Source of the DNA: Paenibacillus sp. DMB20
GTDB taxonomy: Bacteria > Bacillota > Bacilli > Paenibacillales > Paenibacillaceae
Length of the DNA: 64,000 nucleotides
Direction: 5' to 3'
Assembly (NCBI RefSeq): GCF_000987955.1
Contig: NZ_LAZU01000041.1
Coordinates: 146,242 to 210,241 of the forward strand
Part shown: positions 55,322-64,000 of the stretch, one piece after another
How positions within the stretch are numbered: the first letter of the stretch is position 1
How the letters are laid out: the number at the start of each line of letters is the position of its first letter
Translations under genes and position numbers: made by a program
The notes under the pieces: generated by a model
What the model was told of the DNA's origin: nothing
Databases searched by the model: none
Seen by the model: only the letters and a program-made list of their open reading frames with translations

Positions 55322-56638
55322 CTAAATTCGTATACTGATTGGTACGCAGCACTCCACGGATACCTGCTCCTCAAAGACCCTATAATGGGCATACCAGCAA
55401 CGAGTGCCATCCAACTCGTAATCTGCGGAAGATCCGATCCATCGATAGATTCGTTCAAGAGCACCGGTCATCATACCGTAGGGGCCAGTCGTCAAGCATG
55501 CAAACAACCCGCCTTCCAATCGTGACAACCGATGTTTATCTTCTTGAAAAGGTACAAATCCCTTCGGTGGCGCAATGAAAACCTCGTATGTGTTGCTCTC
55601 TCCAGGCGGAAAGCTGCAACTCATGAATAACTGAAGTCTGCTATCCCCGGCAAACCCGTTGCGGGATAACCAATCGATAGATTCGTTATCGGCGCGTGAT
55701 ACGCAGTCGTCGTCTTCGGCTCGGAAGCATATGACTTTCACTGCTGGCCGCTCCACGATTTCAATCGTTCTCACAACCTGTTCGCGTCTGACGGGAAGGT
55801 AAAGTTTTAGACGTGAGATTTTGTCCCCGTATTGCTGGTATTCCTCTAGAAAACCATGGTCCCCGAGCTCGAATGTACTTCGCGGCAGCCATTCCGATAG
55901 CAGCCGATTCCATGCAGCAATAATAACGGTGCCTGAACCTGCTGGCGTGCGAGCAACGGCATACAGGCCGCCCGAAAGTTCGATGGGTTTCAGTTTAGGG
56001 GATCCCGCAAGGAACGCTTTGTCGCTGACAGCAGCCAATTGGTAACCAAAGCGCTGTGATCCTTGATCCAGATCGACGTTCCAGCCGAACAGCCTAATTT
56101 GGCCTGGATCGATTCCACATTTTTTTAAGTGCAATCGAAATATGGCGAGTGCGTCTTCTTCCAGGCTATTCTCACGATCAGCCGTGTGCAGATAGCCGAA
56201 ACCTTTGAGGGGGGCGAGCTGAATGACCCTGACTTCCGGATATCGTTCGGACACCTCCCGTTCTTCCAGATACGTCACGCGCTCTTTCAGTCCTATCCGT
56301 TCAAAGCTGAAAATCGACTCTGTCTGGCGGTATAAACCCGGGGTCAGGTTCGTATTCCGTTTGAACGTTTTTATAAAGGTCTGATACGAATCAAAACCGC
56401 AGCGAAACCCGATATCTATCGCCGGAAGGTCCGTGGATCTTAATAGGTAGGCCGCCTCGCTAGTTCTTCTTTTACGTATGTACTCTTTAACGGGGTGACC
56501 CGTCATCGCATAGAACATGCGGTACAAATTCGGCACCGACATCGCGGCTGCCGTCGCGATCTGCTCTAGCTCAAGAGGCTCATCAAGGTGCTCCTCTATA
56601 AAATCGATCGCACGTTGGACAATATCGATCGTGTGCAT
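55322..56638 (-). CDS. AraC regulator with two GyrI-like sensor domains
   Basis: 438 residues. Residues 1-105 form a double helix-turn-helix (ELEQIATAAAMSVPNLYRMF, AIDIGFRCGFDSYQTFIKTF, NLTPGLYR). Two effector-binding GyrI-like domains follow, about 130-285 (VRVIQLAPLKGFGYLHTADR) and 290-438 (IEIVERPAVKVICFRAEDDD, CWYAHYRVFEEQVSVECCVP). This resembles BltR/Rob-type sensors of toxic amphiphiles. It probably activates its own operon with the VOC and GyrI-like genes. Confidence 0.88.
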   Translation of the reverse strand: MHTIDIVQRAIDFIEEHLDEPLELEQIATAAAMSVPNLYRMFYAMTGHPVKEYIRKRRTSEAAYLLRSTDLPAIDIGFRCGFDSYQTFIKTFKRNTNLTPGLYRQTESIFSFERIGLKERVTYLEEREVSERYPEVRVIQLAPLKGFGYLHTADRENSLEEDALAIFRLHLKKCGIDPGQIRLFGWNVDLDQGSQRFGYQLAAVSDKAFLAGSPKLKPIELSGGLYAVARTPAGSGTVIIAAWNRLLSEWLPRSTFELGDHGFLEEYQQYGDKISRLKLYLPVRREQVVRTIEIVERPAVKVICFRAEDDDCVSRADNESIDWLSRNGFAGDSRLQLFMSCSFPPGESNTYEVFIAPPKGFVPFQEDKHRLSRLEGGLFACLTTGPYGMMTGALERIYRWIGSSADYELDGTRCWYAHYRVFEEQVSVECCVPISIRI

Positions 56639-56843
56639 AACGGCCCCCTATAATTTCCTTATACTGGTTGAATCCTTCCGTTGAATTCATCATAGCAGAA
56701 CGTTTCTTATGTAGAGTATACTTTTTTATCAAAAACCTCTGAGATTGAAGTACCTACTCTTCTGTACCTTTGGCTCACTGCAGTAAGTGAAAGGTCTCCT
56801 TCTCGGATCAGAATGGTTATTTAACCTGCCTATTATTTGAGAA

Positions 56844-56865
56844 AAGGCTGCCAAATGGCAGCCTT
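56844..56865. terminator. Hairpin terminator
   Basis: AAGGCTGCC (56844-56852), loop AAAT, GGCAGCCTT (56857-56865). A perfect nine-base stem in the gap upstream of the AraC gene. Confidence 0.6.
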
Positions 56866-56879
56866 AATGCAATTGAACT

Positions 56880-57100
56880 ATCGTGACCCGTTAACTCGAT
56901 GCTTTATGCTGCCAGATTCCATTTCAGAATGAAGAACCGAGGCGGAAGGTTCGCACCGTTATTCTCGTAAGTTTCTTCCTCTTGGTTTCCGCCCGGTTCC
57001 GATTGTATGCCTGATTGTTCTGCGTCTCCTGCTCAAGAACCTCGAATTTTCGAGCTGCCGTTCAATTCGTTTTGAAGACGGTTGACCAAAGAATGCTCTA
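56880..57100 (-). other. Possible coding remnant
   Basis: Minus-strand frames here give protein-like pieces (HSLVNRLQNELNGSSKI; GNQEEETYENNGANLPPRFF) broken by stops. No family could be recognised and no start is present. Confidence 0.2.
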
Positions 57101-57101
57101 G

Positions 57102-57884
57102 TCAATCGATTAGATTTTGCTTTAAGGACTCGAGGCAGCTCTGAGGAATTCGACATCCCCTTAACAAATAATGTTCGATACTCCCATACTGTTCCATAAT
57201 CTCATTTAGTACGTCTTCCAAATAGTCACGGCGCACTTCCAACATGGGCTTAATGCGTTCAGATGAAATTCTGTATAGGCTCATCAATCGAATAAATTTC
57301 TCTATTTTTTTCATTTTTGGACCGATTCGCACGTTGGAATACAAGTAATCCATCATGACGGACTCATAATGCACCCCCAGAAATAATTGAATTATAGCCG
57401 TGACAAAACCTGTACGGTCCTTCCCTCCAGTACAATGGATCAAGGCGGGAACGTTTTCCGCATCGGACAGCAGGCAAAAGATCTCCCTGATTTTATCCTG
57501 GCTACCGAACGCCATATGATGATACATATCTTTCATCATTTGTTCAAAGTTCAAGTTCTCAGGGTTGCTGACAAGAAGTTTCATGAATTCAAAATGGGTA
57601 TATTCCTGACTTTTATCCTGAATGGAAAGAGACTTCATCTCGATCCCCTGATTGAGCATTCGACTTTTCTTGGACGCTTGTTCTCTTGCTGTTCTCAAAT
57701 CACATATCAATTTAAGTCGTAATTCATCCATGAGTCCGATATCTCGTTGGGTCATACGTGATAACTCATCGGAACGAAACAGGACTCCAGTTTTTATTCG
57801 TTTTCCATCCATTGTGTGATGCCCTCCGATGTCCCGAAAATTGGTTAAGGCATCGAAAGATATGATGTTATTAGTTGCTTCCAC
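57102..57884 (-). CDS. Tyrosine-protein phosphatase (DSP/lipid phosphatase type)
   Basis: 260 residues. The active-site loop HCTGGKDRTG contains the catalytic CX5R (C-TGGKD-R). The N-terminal region NFRDIGGHHTMDGKRIKTGV, LFRSDELSRMT is diagnostic of the bacterial tyrosine phosphatase family that includes LipA-like phosphoinositide phosphatases. It is cytoplasmic. Possible roles are in signalling or detoxification. Monocistronic. Confidence 0.88.
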   Translation of the reverse strand: MEATNNIISFDALTNFRDIGGHHTMDGKRIKTGVLFRSDELSRMTQRDIGLMDELRLKLICDLRTAREQASKKSRMLNQGIEMKSLSIQDKSQEYTHFEFMKLLVSNPENLNFEQMMKDMYHHMAFGSQDKIREIFCLLSDAENVPALIHCTGGKDRTGFVTAIIQLFLGVHYESVMMDYLYSNVRIGPKMKKIEKFIRLMSLYRISSERIKPMLEVRRDYLEDVLNEIMEQYGSIEHYLLRGCRIPQSCLESLKQNLID

Positions 57885-58280
57885 GATTCTGTTTTCCTTC
57901 CGAATTAGTTTTATGGTGATGTTATTATCCTGCCAAACCGCTACATAACGTTTGGCTGACAGTTATCTGTTTCACTATTACTAGAGTATTACGACTTATT
58001 GGTTTTGTAAAGAACTTAATGTTCATAAAGCTATTGACTTTGTGCTTATTACTTCCAAAAGCCTGTAATGCCTCTCTTTTTTGTTTAGACTCCATGCATC
58101 AAATCTTTATTGACACACGATGCTATCATCGTTACTATTATGAATGACCAATAGGTTTTTTATAAAACTTAATGTTTTTAAGGGGCGGAAATATCAAGAC
58201 CTATTCTACGATTTTACAAATGTCGGTTTTCTGCTCCACACATCTTCTAGTAAAAATTTCAAAGAAAGTAGGTTCACCTC

Positions 58281-59741
58281 ATGTCAGATCAATCTACAAT
58301 CGTCCACGACACATCAGAAGAAAGTGCTTTTACAATCAGACGCATTATTGCGCCCCTTCTTGCTGTCATCATCGGCACCTTTATGGTCCTGTTAGATAGT
58401 ACGGTCGTTAATGTCGCCATTCCAACGCTCGTTCAGTACTTTGATAGCCCCCTCCATACCATTCAATGGTCAATAGCCGCCTATACGCTTGCTTTGTCAG
58501 CGGTTATCCCCCTCGCCGGGTGGATGTCAGACAAATTTCAGCCCAAACGGGTGTTTCTTGTATCCATTGGACTGTTTACGATTGGATCCGTTTTGTGTGC
58601 TTTTGCCCAAACCGCGGAGCAGTTAATTGGGTTCCGGGTTCTTCAAGGCGTGGGAGGCGGCATGGTATCGCCGATCGGAATGGCGATGGTGTATCGCCTG
58701 GCACCGCCTGACAAAAGAGGATCGGTTATAGGTTTGTTCGGCATCCCATTGTTACTCGCACCGGCGCTTGGCCCTGTTATATCCGGATGGTTGATTGAGT
58801 TTGTCAGCTGGCAGTGGATTTTTCTGGTCAATCTCCCCATTGGAGTAATCGGGTTGTTCGTAGGGTTAAAACATCTGCCGCTCTTTCCGGGAAAGGAAGC
58901 ACCGTCCCTGGATATTCTCGGCATGATTCTTGGACCGTTAGCCTTTGCCATGATTACCTTTGGGGTCAGTGAAGGAGGGGTAGACTGGACTTCTGCCAAG
59001 ACTTTATCCGGTCTTATCATTGGTGGGATCACCCTTGTTCTCTTCATATGGTCTTGCTTGCGACAAGAACAGCCTTTGCTTGAGCTGCGTGTGTTCAAAT
59101 CCGTTGATTTTACACGAGGCATTATCATTTCCTGGATCATGCAAGCCGCCATGTACGGCTCGGCCCTTCTCTTCCCGCTGCTTCTTCAACAGATTAGAGG
59201 CTTTACACCGCTTGTGACAGGGCTTATCCTGCTTCCTCAGGCGATCGGTTCCATGATCTTTATGCCGATGGCAGGCAAGCTTTTTGATAGGGTTGGAGCG
59301 CGTCCCCCCCTTCTGGCTGGGATGACATTAATGACGGTGGCCTTGTTTACGATGTCCTTTGTTCGAACCGATACTCCGTTGGCACTCATTATGGGCGTAT
59401 TATTTTTAATGGGTTCCGGTATGGGGTTATCGATGATGTCTTTGAATACCCATGTATTAAATGCAACACCAAAGAAACTTGTAAGTAGAGTCACTCCACT
59501 CACAAGCGCTTCACAGCAGGTTATCGCTTCGTTTGCCGTAGCCGGCTTCACGGGTTACTTGTCCTCTCAGATGACATCAAACCTATCGAATAACCCGGTT
59601 GGAACGGATAACCTGGAATCCAATGCAGTATCATTCGCCAGCACCTTTTTCTTGGCAGCATGCATTGCTTGTATTGGACTCGTTCTCAGCTTTTTCCTGA
59701 GAAAGCCAAAACAAATAGCCGAAGAGACAAACCTCCATTGA
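58281..59741 (+). CDS. MFS drug-efflux transporter, DHA2 (EmrB/QacA) family
   Basis: 486 residues, 14 predicted helices. Helix 1 is LLAVIIGTFMVLLDSTVVNV with motif D1 (LDSTVVNVAIP). Motif A is GWMSDKFQPKRVF, and motif C is GIPLLLAPALGPVISGWLIE. It exports cationic or amphiphilic drugs by proton antiport. It begins a plus-strand group with a hydrolase and a TetR regulator. The ribosome-binding site is weak (AGGTTCACCTC before ATG). Substrate unknown. Confidence 0.88.
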   Translation: MSDQSTIVHDTSEESAFTIRRIIAPLLAVIIGTFMVLLDSTVVNVAIPTLVQYFDSPLHTIQWSIAAYTLALSAVIPLAGWMSDKFQPKRVFLVSIGLFTIGSVLCAFAQTAEQLIGFRVLQGVGGGMVSPIGMAMVYRLAPPDKRGSVIGLFGIPLLLAPALGPVISGWLIEFVSWQWIFLVNLPIGVIGLFVGLKHLPLFPGKEAPSLDILGMILGPLAFAMITFGVSEGGVDWTSAKTLSGLIIGGITLVLFIWSCLRQEQPLLELRVFKSVDFTRGIIISWIMQAAMYGSALLFPLLLQQIRGFTPLVTGLILLPQAIGSMIFMPMAGKLFDRVGARPPLLAGMTLMTVALFTMSFVRTDTPLALIMGVLFLMGSGMGLSMMSLNTHVLNATPKKLVSRVTPLTSASQQVIASFAVAGFTGYLSSQMTSNLSNNPVGTDNLESNAVSFASTFFLAACIACIGLVLSFFLRKPKQIAEETNLH

Positions 59742-59868
59742 AAAGGTCACAGTCCTGTCGGTTCTTGCCTCATGTATTCATACCGGCATTCATGATCATT
59801 ACGCTTTTCAGCCAGAGGATTTATAACCAAGCGGCCTGGCTGATCTACTTTTTCTAGGAGGAACTTTC

Positions 59869-61320
59869 TTGGGAGGCGGAGAAATGGTTATCATTATTTT
59901 CATTATCGTTTTAGCATTAGCCACCATTTGGGGGCAAAATACGAAAAAAAGCTGGCTGATGTACTCGTTAATCGCTCTATACGCCGTAACGGTTGTGCAG
60001 ATTATTGTGGGGGATTACCGTTGGCAAATGATTCCTTGTTATGCGGCTTTGGTCATCCTTACGATTTGTATCATTTTTAGAAAAAACGACAGGAAACAAC
60101 GCCCCAGAAACAGGAGATATTTCTTAGCCTGGTTGTGGACCTTGATGTTGATGCTCTACACGTCAGTCATGGTCGCTTTACCTGCCCTACTGCCTGTGTT
60201 TACCTTTGATCAACCCCAGGGTCCCTATTCTGTAGGAACAACACTGTACCACTTTGTTGACAAAGAACGGTTAGATGATTACTCTGCCGATCCAACTGAC
60301 CACCGCGAGCTGATGGTACAGCTCTGGTATCCTTCCGAACAAAAAACAACGGAAGAAGCCGAACCCTACATCCGTGATGTATCAGCTATTACGCAAGGTC
60401 TCGAACATGCGCTGTCATTCCCGGCTTGGACGCTAGGCCATCTAGGTCTTGTTAAGACCCATGCTCAAAGCAATATCCATTTGTCTTCTGCAGAGCAAAA
60501 ATATCCGATCTTGATTTTCTCTCATGGTATGACCGGTTTCCGCAGTCAGAATACCTTCCAAGTTGAAGAGCTGGCCAGCTATGGCTATATCGTCGTAGGG
60601 ATCGACCACCCCTATGATGCGGCTGCAACGGTATACCCGGACGGCCGAGAGATTTTGATACAAACGCATAATCTTTCAGGTTTTGAAGGGCTTGACGAGC
60701 ACATGCCGCTATGGACCGAGGATGTATCCTTTATTTTGGATCGACTTGAACAATTGAATAGACAGGATGAACAGGACCTATTTACCGGCCGTCTTGATTT
60801 AGACCGAATCGGCATGTTCGGACATTCTTACGGCGGGGCAACCGCTGCTCAGATGTTAATGAAGGATGCCCGTATCAAGGCTGCGATCAATATGGATGGA
60901 ACCTTATATGGAGACCCTATGCCCAGCACTGGACTAACTAAGCCATATTTACAGATGAATGGTGAAAAAAGCATCGATAAGGCGGTATTCAACAATAAGC
61001 TGGATCAAGCAATAGCCCAGAGCGGTAAAACAAAAGAGGATTACGAAGAATTTTGGGATGAGACAGTGAGACGGCGCTCGAATGCTCTGCAGGGAGGCGG
61101 ATATACGATGACGATACCGCATACTTCCCATATGAGTTTTACGGATTTCCATCTATTTTCCCCGTTATTGCCTAACCCAGGAGAAGATCCAAGATCGGTT
61201 CATCGCATCATCAATGAGGTAAGCGTTACTTTTTTTGATCAGTTTCTCAAAGGTGTTTCGAATAGCGATATGGATCGGCTCGCGGAGAAATATCCCGACA
61301 TTGAATTGGTTCATAATTGA
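59869..61320 (+). CDS. Membrane-anchored alpha/beta hydrolase (PAF-acetylhydrolase-like)
   Basis: 483 residues. Three to four N-terminal helices (VIIIFIIVLALATIWG, MYSLIALYAVTVVQIIVG, LWTLMLMLYTSVMVALPALL) precede a hydrolase domain. That domain has IFSHGMTGFRSQN, the nucleophile elbow GMFGHSYGGATAA (serine), the acid in AAINMDGTLYG and a late histidine in PHTSHMSFTD. The type is dienelactone-hydrolase or platelet-activating-factor-acetylhydrolase. The start is TTG 59869, with AGGAGG eight bases upstream, or ATG 59884. Between efflux pump and TetR genes, it may help clear membrane-active compounds. Confidence 0.8.
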   Translation: MGGGEMVIIIFIIVLALATIWGQNTKKSWLMYSLIALYAVTVVQIIVGDYRWQMIPCYAALVILTICIIFRKNDRKQRPRNRRYFLAWLWTLMLMLYTSVMVALPALLPVFTFDQPQGPYSVGTTLYHFVDKERLDDYSADPTDHRELMVQLWYPSEQKTTEEAEPYIRDVSAITQGLEHALSFPAWTLGHLGLVKTHAQSNIHLSSAEQKYPILIFSHGMTGFRSQNTFQVEELASYGYIVVGIDHPYDAAATVYPDGREILIQTHNLSGFEGLDEHMPLWTEDVSFILDRLEQLNRQDEQDLFTGRLDLDRIGMFGHSYGGATAAQMLMKDARIKAAINMDGTLYGDPMPSTGLTKPYLQMNGEKSIDKAVFNNKLDQAIAQSGKTKEDYEEFWDETVRRRSNALQGGGYTMTIPHTSHMSFTDFHLFSPLLPNPGEDPRSVHRIINEVSVTFFDQFLKGVSNSDMDRLAEKYPDIELVHN

Positions 61321-61473
61321 GTACGGATTCAAAGAGCCTGGATTCGTTCCTCAAATAACGATATGATCAATATGGATTAGCGAAAGAATATAATATCCAT
61401 GTATACTTAAATTTGGCCTGTCTCTGTTTTGTTTCGAATCCGGCACATGTGTATATCGTTAGGGGGCTGCTCT

Positions 61474-62370
61474 ATGAGCTTGTTAAAGGAAAAAATATTA
61501 CAATCGGCCATTCGTTTTTTTGCTGAAAAAGGATACCAAGCTACGTCGATTCAAGATATCGCCGATGATTGCAGCATCGCAAAAGGCTCAATCTATAAAT
61601 ACTATGGCTCCAAAGAAGAACTGTATATCAGTATACTGCAGAAACGGCAGCAAGATATGATTGATGCTGTCGAGAATATCCGCAAAAGAGAATTGCCCAG
61701 AAGGGAAACATTTCTTGAGGAGATCGCTTACCAGTTCGATTTTTTCATTGAGCATGGGTATTATATATCGCGTGATCACAACGAGCTTCCACCGGCGAAC
61801 AGCGATAAAATAGGCTCTGTCATCCATCAGCTCCAACTGAATATGTTCCGGTATTACCAAGATATTTTGATCCGTCATTATGGGAATGCGATATCCGAAT
61901 GGAAATGGGATGTCACAGCCATATTCAACGGATTGATCCGCGAGTATACCTTTCATGTATTGTTTGGGTTCAAACCGCTGGTTCAAAAAGAATTAGCTGC
62001 TTTTATTGCTGAACGAATGGATGATCTCGTGCAGGGACTAGCCCAACGTTCTCCCCGTCCCTTGCTCACCGATGAACTCATGAAGGAATATTCCATGATT
62101 AATTTAGAAGCACTTCCTTATACACAAGAGATACGGAGAGCCGCGCTTATGGATATGATCGAGTCCATAATCCCGGATCTGCCAATTACAAATTCCAGAA
62201 AAAAAGATTTGTCTGAGGTAGCGGTAATGTTACGGGAAGAATTTATCAATGAACACCCAAGGAACTTCCTAATCCAAGCGCTGCTCCGGGATCTGTCTTC
62301 AGAGAATGAGCTTGGCTTTTACACCAGTCAGCTGCAGCAATTCATTCGGGATCGTAACAAAGACCACTAA
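61474..62370 (+). CDS. TetR-family transcriptional regulator
   Basis: 298 residues from ATG 61474 (AGGGGG upstream). The N-terminal DNA-binding domain is LKEKILQSAIRFFAEKGYQATSIQDIADDC-SIAKGSIYKYYGSKEELYISIL. The large ligand-binding part is helical. It is longer than a typical TetR (about 200 residues). It probably represses the upstream pump and hydrolase genes. It is followed by a strong terminator at 62481. Confidence 0.88.
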   Translation: MSLLKEKILQSAIRFFAEKGYQATSIQDIADDCSIAKGSIYKYYGSKEELYISILQKRQQDMIDAVENIRKRELPRRETFLEEIAYQFDFFIEHGYYISRDHNELPPANSDKIGSVIHQLQLNMFRYYQDILIRHYGNAISEWKWDVTAIFNGLIREYTFHVLFGFKPLVQKELAAFIAERMDDLVQGLAQRSPRPLLTDELMKEYSMINLEALPYTQEIRRAALMDMIESIIPDLPITNSRKKDLSEVAVMLREEFINEHPRNFLIQALLRDLSSENELGFYTSQLQQFIRDRNKDH

Positions 62371-62480
62371 ATACATATTGAAATGATTCTTCATCATGTA
62401 GTTAGTAAATATGTATCCTTGAATTGGAATACATTTCTCGCTCGACAAAAACAATATAGCTTTACCTGCCTCACCCAAAA

Positions 62481-62517
62481 AAGGGACTGAGCCGAAATTC
62501 ATTCGGCTCAGTCCCTT
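62481..62517. terminator. Strong terminator after TetR gene
   Basis: AAGGGACTGAGCCGAA (62481-62496) and TTCGGCTCAGTCCCTT (62502-62517) form a perfect 16-base stem with a five-base loop. Confidence 0.85.
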
Positions 62518-62616
62518 CAAATAAGCGGTTAATTTCAAACGGGATGGAGCCAAAGAATTAGCGTAACTATTTATTACCCGTTTTCGGAAAAAATCATATT
62601 GATAAAGTTAAGATAA

Positions 62617-62637
62617 AAGCCGCATATAATGCGACCT
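62617..62637. terminator. Hairpin of the AAGCCGC family
   Basis: AAGCCGCAT and ATGCGACCTT form a stem with one mismatch. Same family as the hairpins at 7910, 10119, 35625 and 37074. Confidence 0.4.
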
Positions 62638-62717
62638 TCATAGCCTTCATGTTCATGTCGTCGTACACGAAGCAGAAGGACCAGGGTTTTATAACGACCC
62701 CGTAGCCATCCATGAAG

Positions 62718-63101
62718 TTACTTCTGCACGATCTGAATAAGGTTCCCGCATGTATCGTCGAAGACAGCTATGGTGAGTTCGCCCATTTTTGTCGGTTCCA
62801 TGGTAAACTTCACGCCTTTTTCCTTTAATCGTTTGTACTCTTTGCGAATATCTTCAACGCCAAACATGGTTGCTGGGATGCCATCGGCAAATATCTTCTT
62901 TTGATACTCCTTTGCGGCAGGATGCTCATTCGGTTCGAGCAAAAGCTCGGTACCGTCTTGAACATCGGGAGAAACAAGCGTTATCCACCTAAATTCCCCG
63001 ACAGGAACATCCTCCTTTTTTACAAACCCCAGCTTTTCTGAATAAAACTCCAGTGCCTTGTCTTGATCTTGTACGAATATACTGGTAACAATGATTTTCA
63101 T
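62718..63101 (-). CDS. VOC-family protein (glyoxalase/bleomycin-resistance type)
   Basis: 127 residues from ATG 63101 (AAAGGAGG upstream). MKIIVTSIFVQDQDKALEFY, SEKLGFVKKEDVPVGEFRWI, TELLLEPNEHPAAKEYQKKI, GVKFTMEPTKMGELTIAVFD and DTCGNLIQIVQK cover both halves of the VOC fold. The family is common downstream of ArsR genes in Bacillales, as here (111 bases from the ArsR stop), and probably binds or detoxifies a small molecule. Confidence 0.85.
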   Translation of the reverse strand: MKIIVTSIFVQDQDKALEFYSEKLGFVKKEDVPVGEFRWITLVSPDVQDGTELLLEPNEHPAAKEYQKKIFADGIPATMFGVEDIRKEYKRLKEKGVKFTMEPTKMGELTIAVFDDTCGNLIQIVQK

Positions 63102-63211
63102 GCTGTTATTACCTCCTTTGATATTTGTGACGCATGATGCCGTGCCAACAATCCGGCTGCAAGCAAAACAACCCACACATTCGTCAGCAGCCCTGCTCCG
63201 ATGTTATAAAA

Positions 63212-63490
63212 TTACTCTATCCATCCTTTCAGCAAATTCTTAAGTGGTTCGTTGTTGAATATAATTACTCGATATTTTCCCTTACGCTTTGATATTACGA
63301 GTCCTGCATCTTCCAATGTAGAAAGATGTTTGGCTATCGCTTGCCGCGAAATGGAAAGGTTGTGCTTCATGATGAGACGTACCGTAAGTTCATACAACGT
63401 CAGCTCATTGCGTTCGGATAGTTCGTCTAGTATAAGCCGCCGAGTCGAGTCGCCAAGTGCTTTGAATATTGCGTCTTTGTCCCACTTCAT
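63212..63490 (-). CDS. ArsR-type winged-helix repressor
   Basis: 92 residues from ATG 63490: MKWDKDAIFKALGDSTRRLI, LDELSERNELTLYELTVRLI and ISRQAIAKHLSTLEDAGLVI-SKRKGKYRV. A classic ArsR winged helix without the arsenic-type cysteine pair (CxC), so the inducer is probably not a metal ion. It is the first gene of an operon with the VOC gene, and its own promoter is overlaid by a 13-bp inverted repeat. The start lies at the predicted transcription start, so the mRNA may be leaderless. Confidence 0.88.
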   Translation of the reverse strand: MKWDKDAIFKALGDSTRRLILDELSERNELTLYELTVRLIMKHNLSISRQAIAKHLSTLEDAGLVISKRKGKYRVIIFNNEPLKNLLKGWIE

Positions 63491-63496
63491 ATATCG

Positions 63497-63547
63497 AGTA
63501 TAAGCAACCCTACGGTTGCTTGTCAACAATAAGTAACCGTAGGGTTG
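63497..63547 (-). promoter_or_regulatory. ArsR promoter with 13-bp operator repeats
   Basis: -35 TTGACA (63521-63526), 18-base spacer, -10 TATACT (63497-63502). CAACCCTACGGTT (63505-63517) lies in the spacer and its exact inverse AACCGTAGGGTTG (63535-63547) lies upstream of the -35. Repressor binding would occlude polymerase. Confidence 0.8.
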
Positions 63548-63682
63548 CGTGAATAAACCGTACTTTGCAATAAACAGGTTAAAGTCAACCAATGGAGCCT
63601 CTGCAGATTCCTATCCATGAGTATATGCTTTCGTCTTCCTTGCGATTTGTTCAAAAATTGAAAAAGCCGCGAAAATGAAGTG

Positions 63683-64000
63683 ACCCCCAAAAGTTAGACA
63701 CGGTAATTTCATCAGGCAGCTTTCTCAAAATGAGTTCGGTACTGTACCGGACTCATTTTTAATTTTGTTTTCAACCGTTTGGTATTGTAGTATTCAATAT
63801 ACTTTTTCAATTCTTCTTTGAAGTGTTCCACATTTTCAAACTCGTTGTAGTAAAGAAACTCCGACTTGAGAATGCCAAAGAAACTCTCTATGACGGCGTT
63901 GTCGTAACAATTCCCTTTTCGTGACATGCTTTGGAGAATGCCTCTCGACTTAAGCGCATGGCGATACGGCTTCATTTGGTAATGCCATCCTTGATCTGAA
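63683..64000 (-). mobile_element. IS3-family element, right end, runs out of window
   Basis: The terminal repeat TGACCCCCAAAAGTTAGACA starts at about 63682. Within it the OrfB transposase C-terminus is encoded (stop 63712): SDQGWHYQ, GILQSMSRKGNCYDNAVIES, FFGILKSEFLYYNEFENVEH and KKYIEYYNTKRLKTKLKMSP-VQYR. These carry the second D and the final E of the DDE catalytic triad. The frame is open to the window edge, so the element may be complete beyond it. Confidence 0.88.

Noticed and set aside
56129..57156. Short frames within and after the AraC-GyrI gene
   Set aside because: The frames inside the gene are shadows; the 56959-57156 frame has no start signal or domain and is at most a decayed fragment.

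Overview
The window looks like a chromosomal stretch of a Paenibacillus-type bacterium (Bacillales, Bacillota). Strong GGAGG ribosome-binding sites, hairpin-plus-U terminators, ECF sigma/anti-sigma pairs, a T-box leader, a GntR regulator fused to a solute-binding domain, and Cfr, Lsa and Vat homologues all fit that group. No rRNA or tRNA gene was seen. Base composition is mosaic: about 18.3-35.4 kb is GC-rich and the flanks are AT-rich. Decayed insertion sequences (IS1595, IS1182, IS3) and gene fragments are scattered through it.

Layout. 0-8.5 kb: a broken glycosyltransferase, ABC transporter fragments, a frameshifted ABC ATPase with its permease, a quinone-oxidoreductase-like gene, a small membrane protein and a membrane-anchored hydrolase. 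8.8-13.5 kb: two ECF sigma/anti-sigma modules, a repeat lipoprotein and an AcfC-like binding protein. 13.7-15 kb: truncated IS1182. 15.0-17.9 kb: a stand-alone second ribosomal protein L4, a small HTH protein and a Cfr-family 23S rRNA methyltransferase with leader ORF and attenuator. 18.3-35.4 kb: a minus-strand polysaccharide-utilisation cluster (GntR-binding-protein regulator, esterase, beta-propeller, DegT-like enzyme, NodB-like protein, binding protein, two permeases, heparinase-like lyase, large secreted propeller). 35.6-44.6 kb: assorted genes including RCC1 repeats, a nucleotidyltransferase, a Rieske protein, an ATP-grasp enzyme and a candidate structured RNA. 44.7-46.7 kb: a T-box-controlled glutamyl-tRNA synthetase. 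47.5-49.4 kb: an Lsa-type ABC-F gene with two attenuators. 49.8-56.7 kb: VOC, ECF-VOC fusion, Vat acetyltransferase, NUDIX and an AraC/GyrI group. 57-62.4 kb: phosphatase, drug-efflux MFS, hydrolase and TetR. 62.7-64 kb: an ArsR-VOC operon and an IS3 end.

The main theme is protection of the ribosomal peptidyl-transferase centre and exit tunnel. A Cfr-type methyltransferase, an L4 paralogue altered exactly in its tunnel loop, an Lsa-type ABC-F protein and a Vat streptogramin A acetyltransferase lie within 38 kb. The first three each carry a leader in which a short ORF is followed by a hairpin. This suggests drug-induced expression, and the L4 paralogue may be an inducible ribosome-remodelling resistance factor.

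Many genes are split by one-base gains in homopolymer runs, including cfr, the heparinase and both propellers. These are probably sequencing errors, or else the mark of a mismatch-repair-deficient lineage, so such genes are annotated across the shift.
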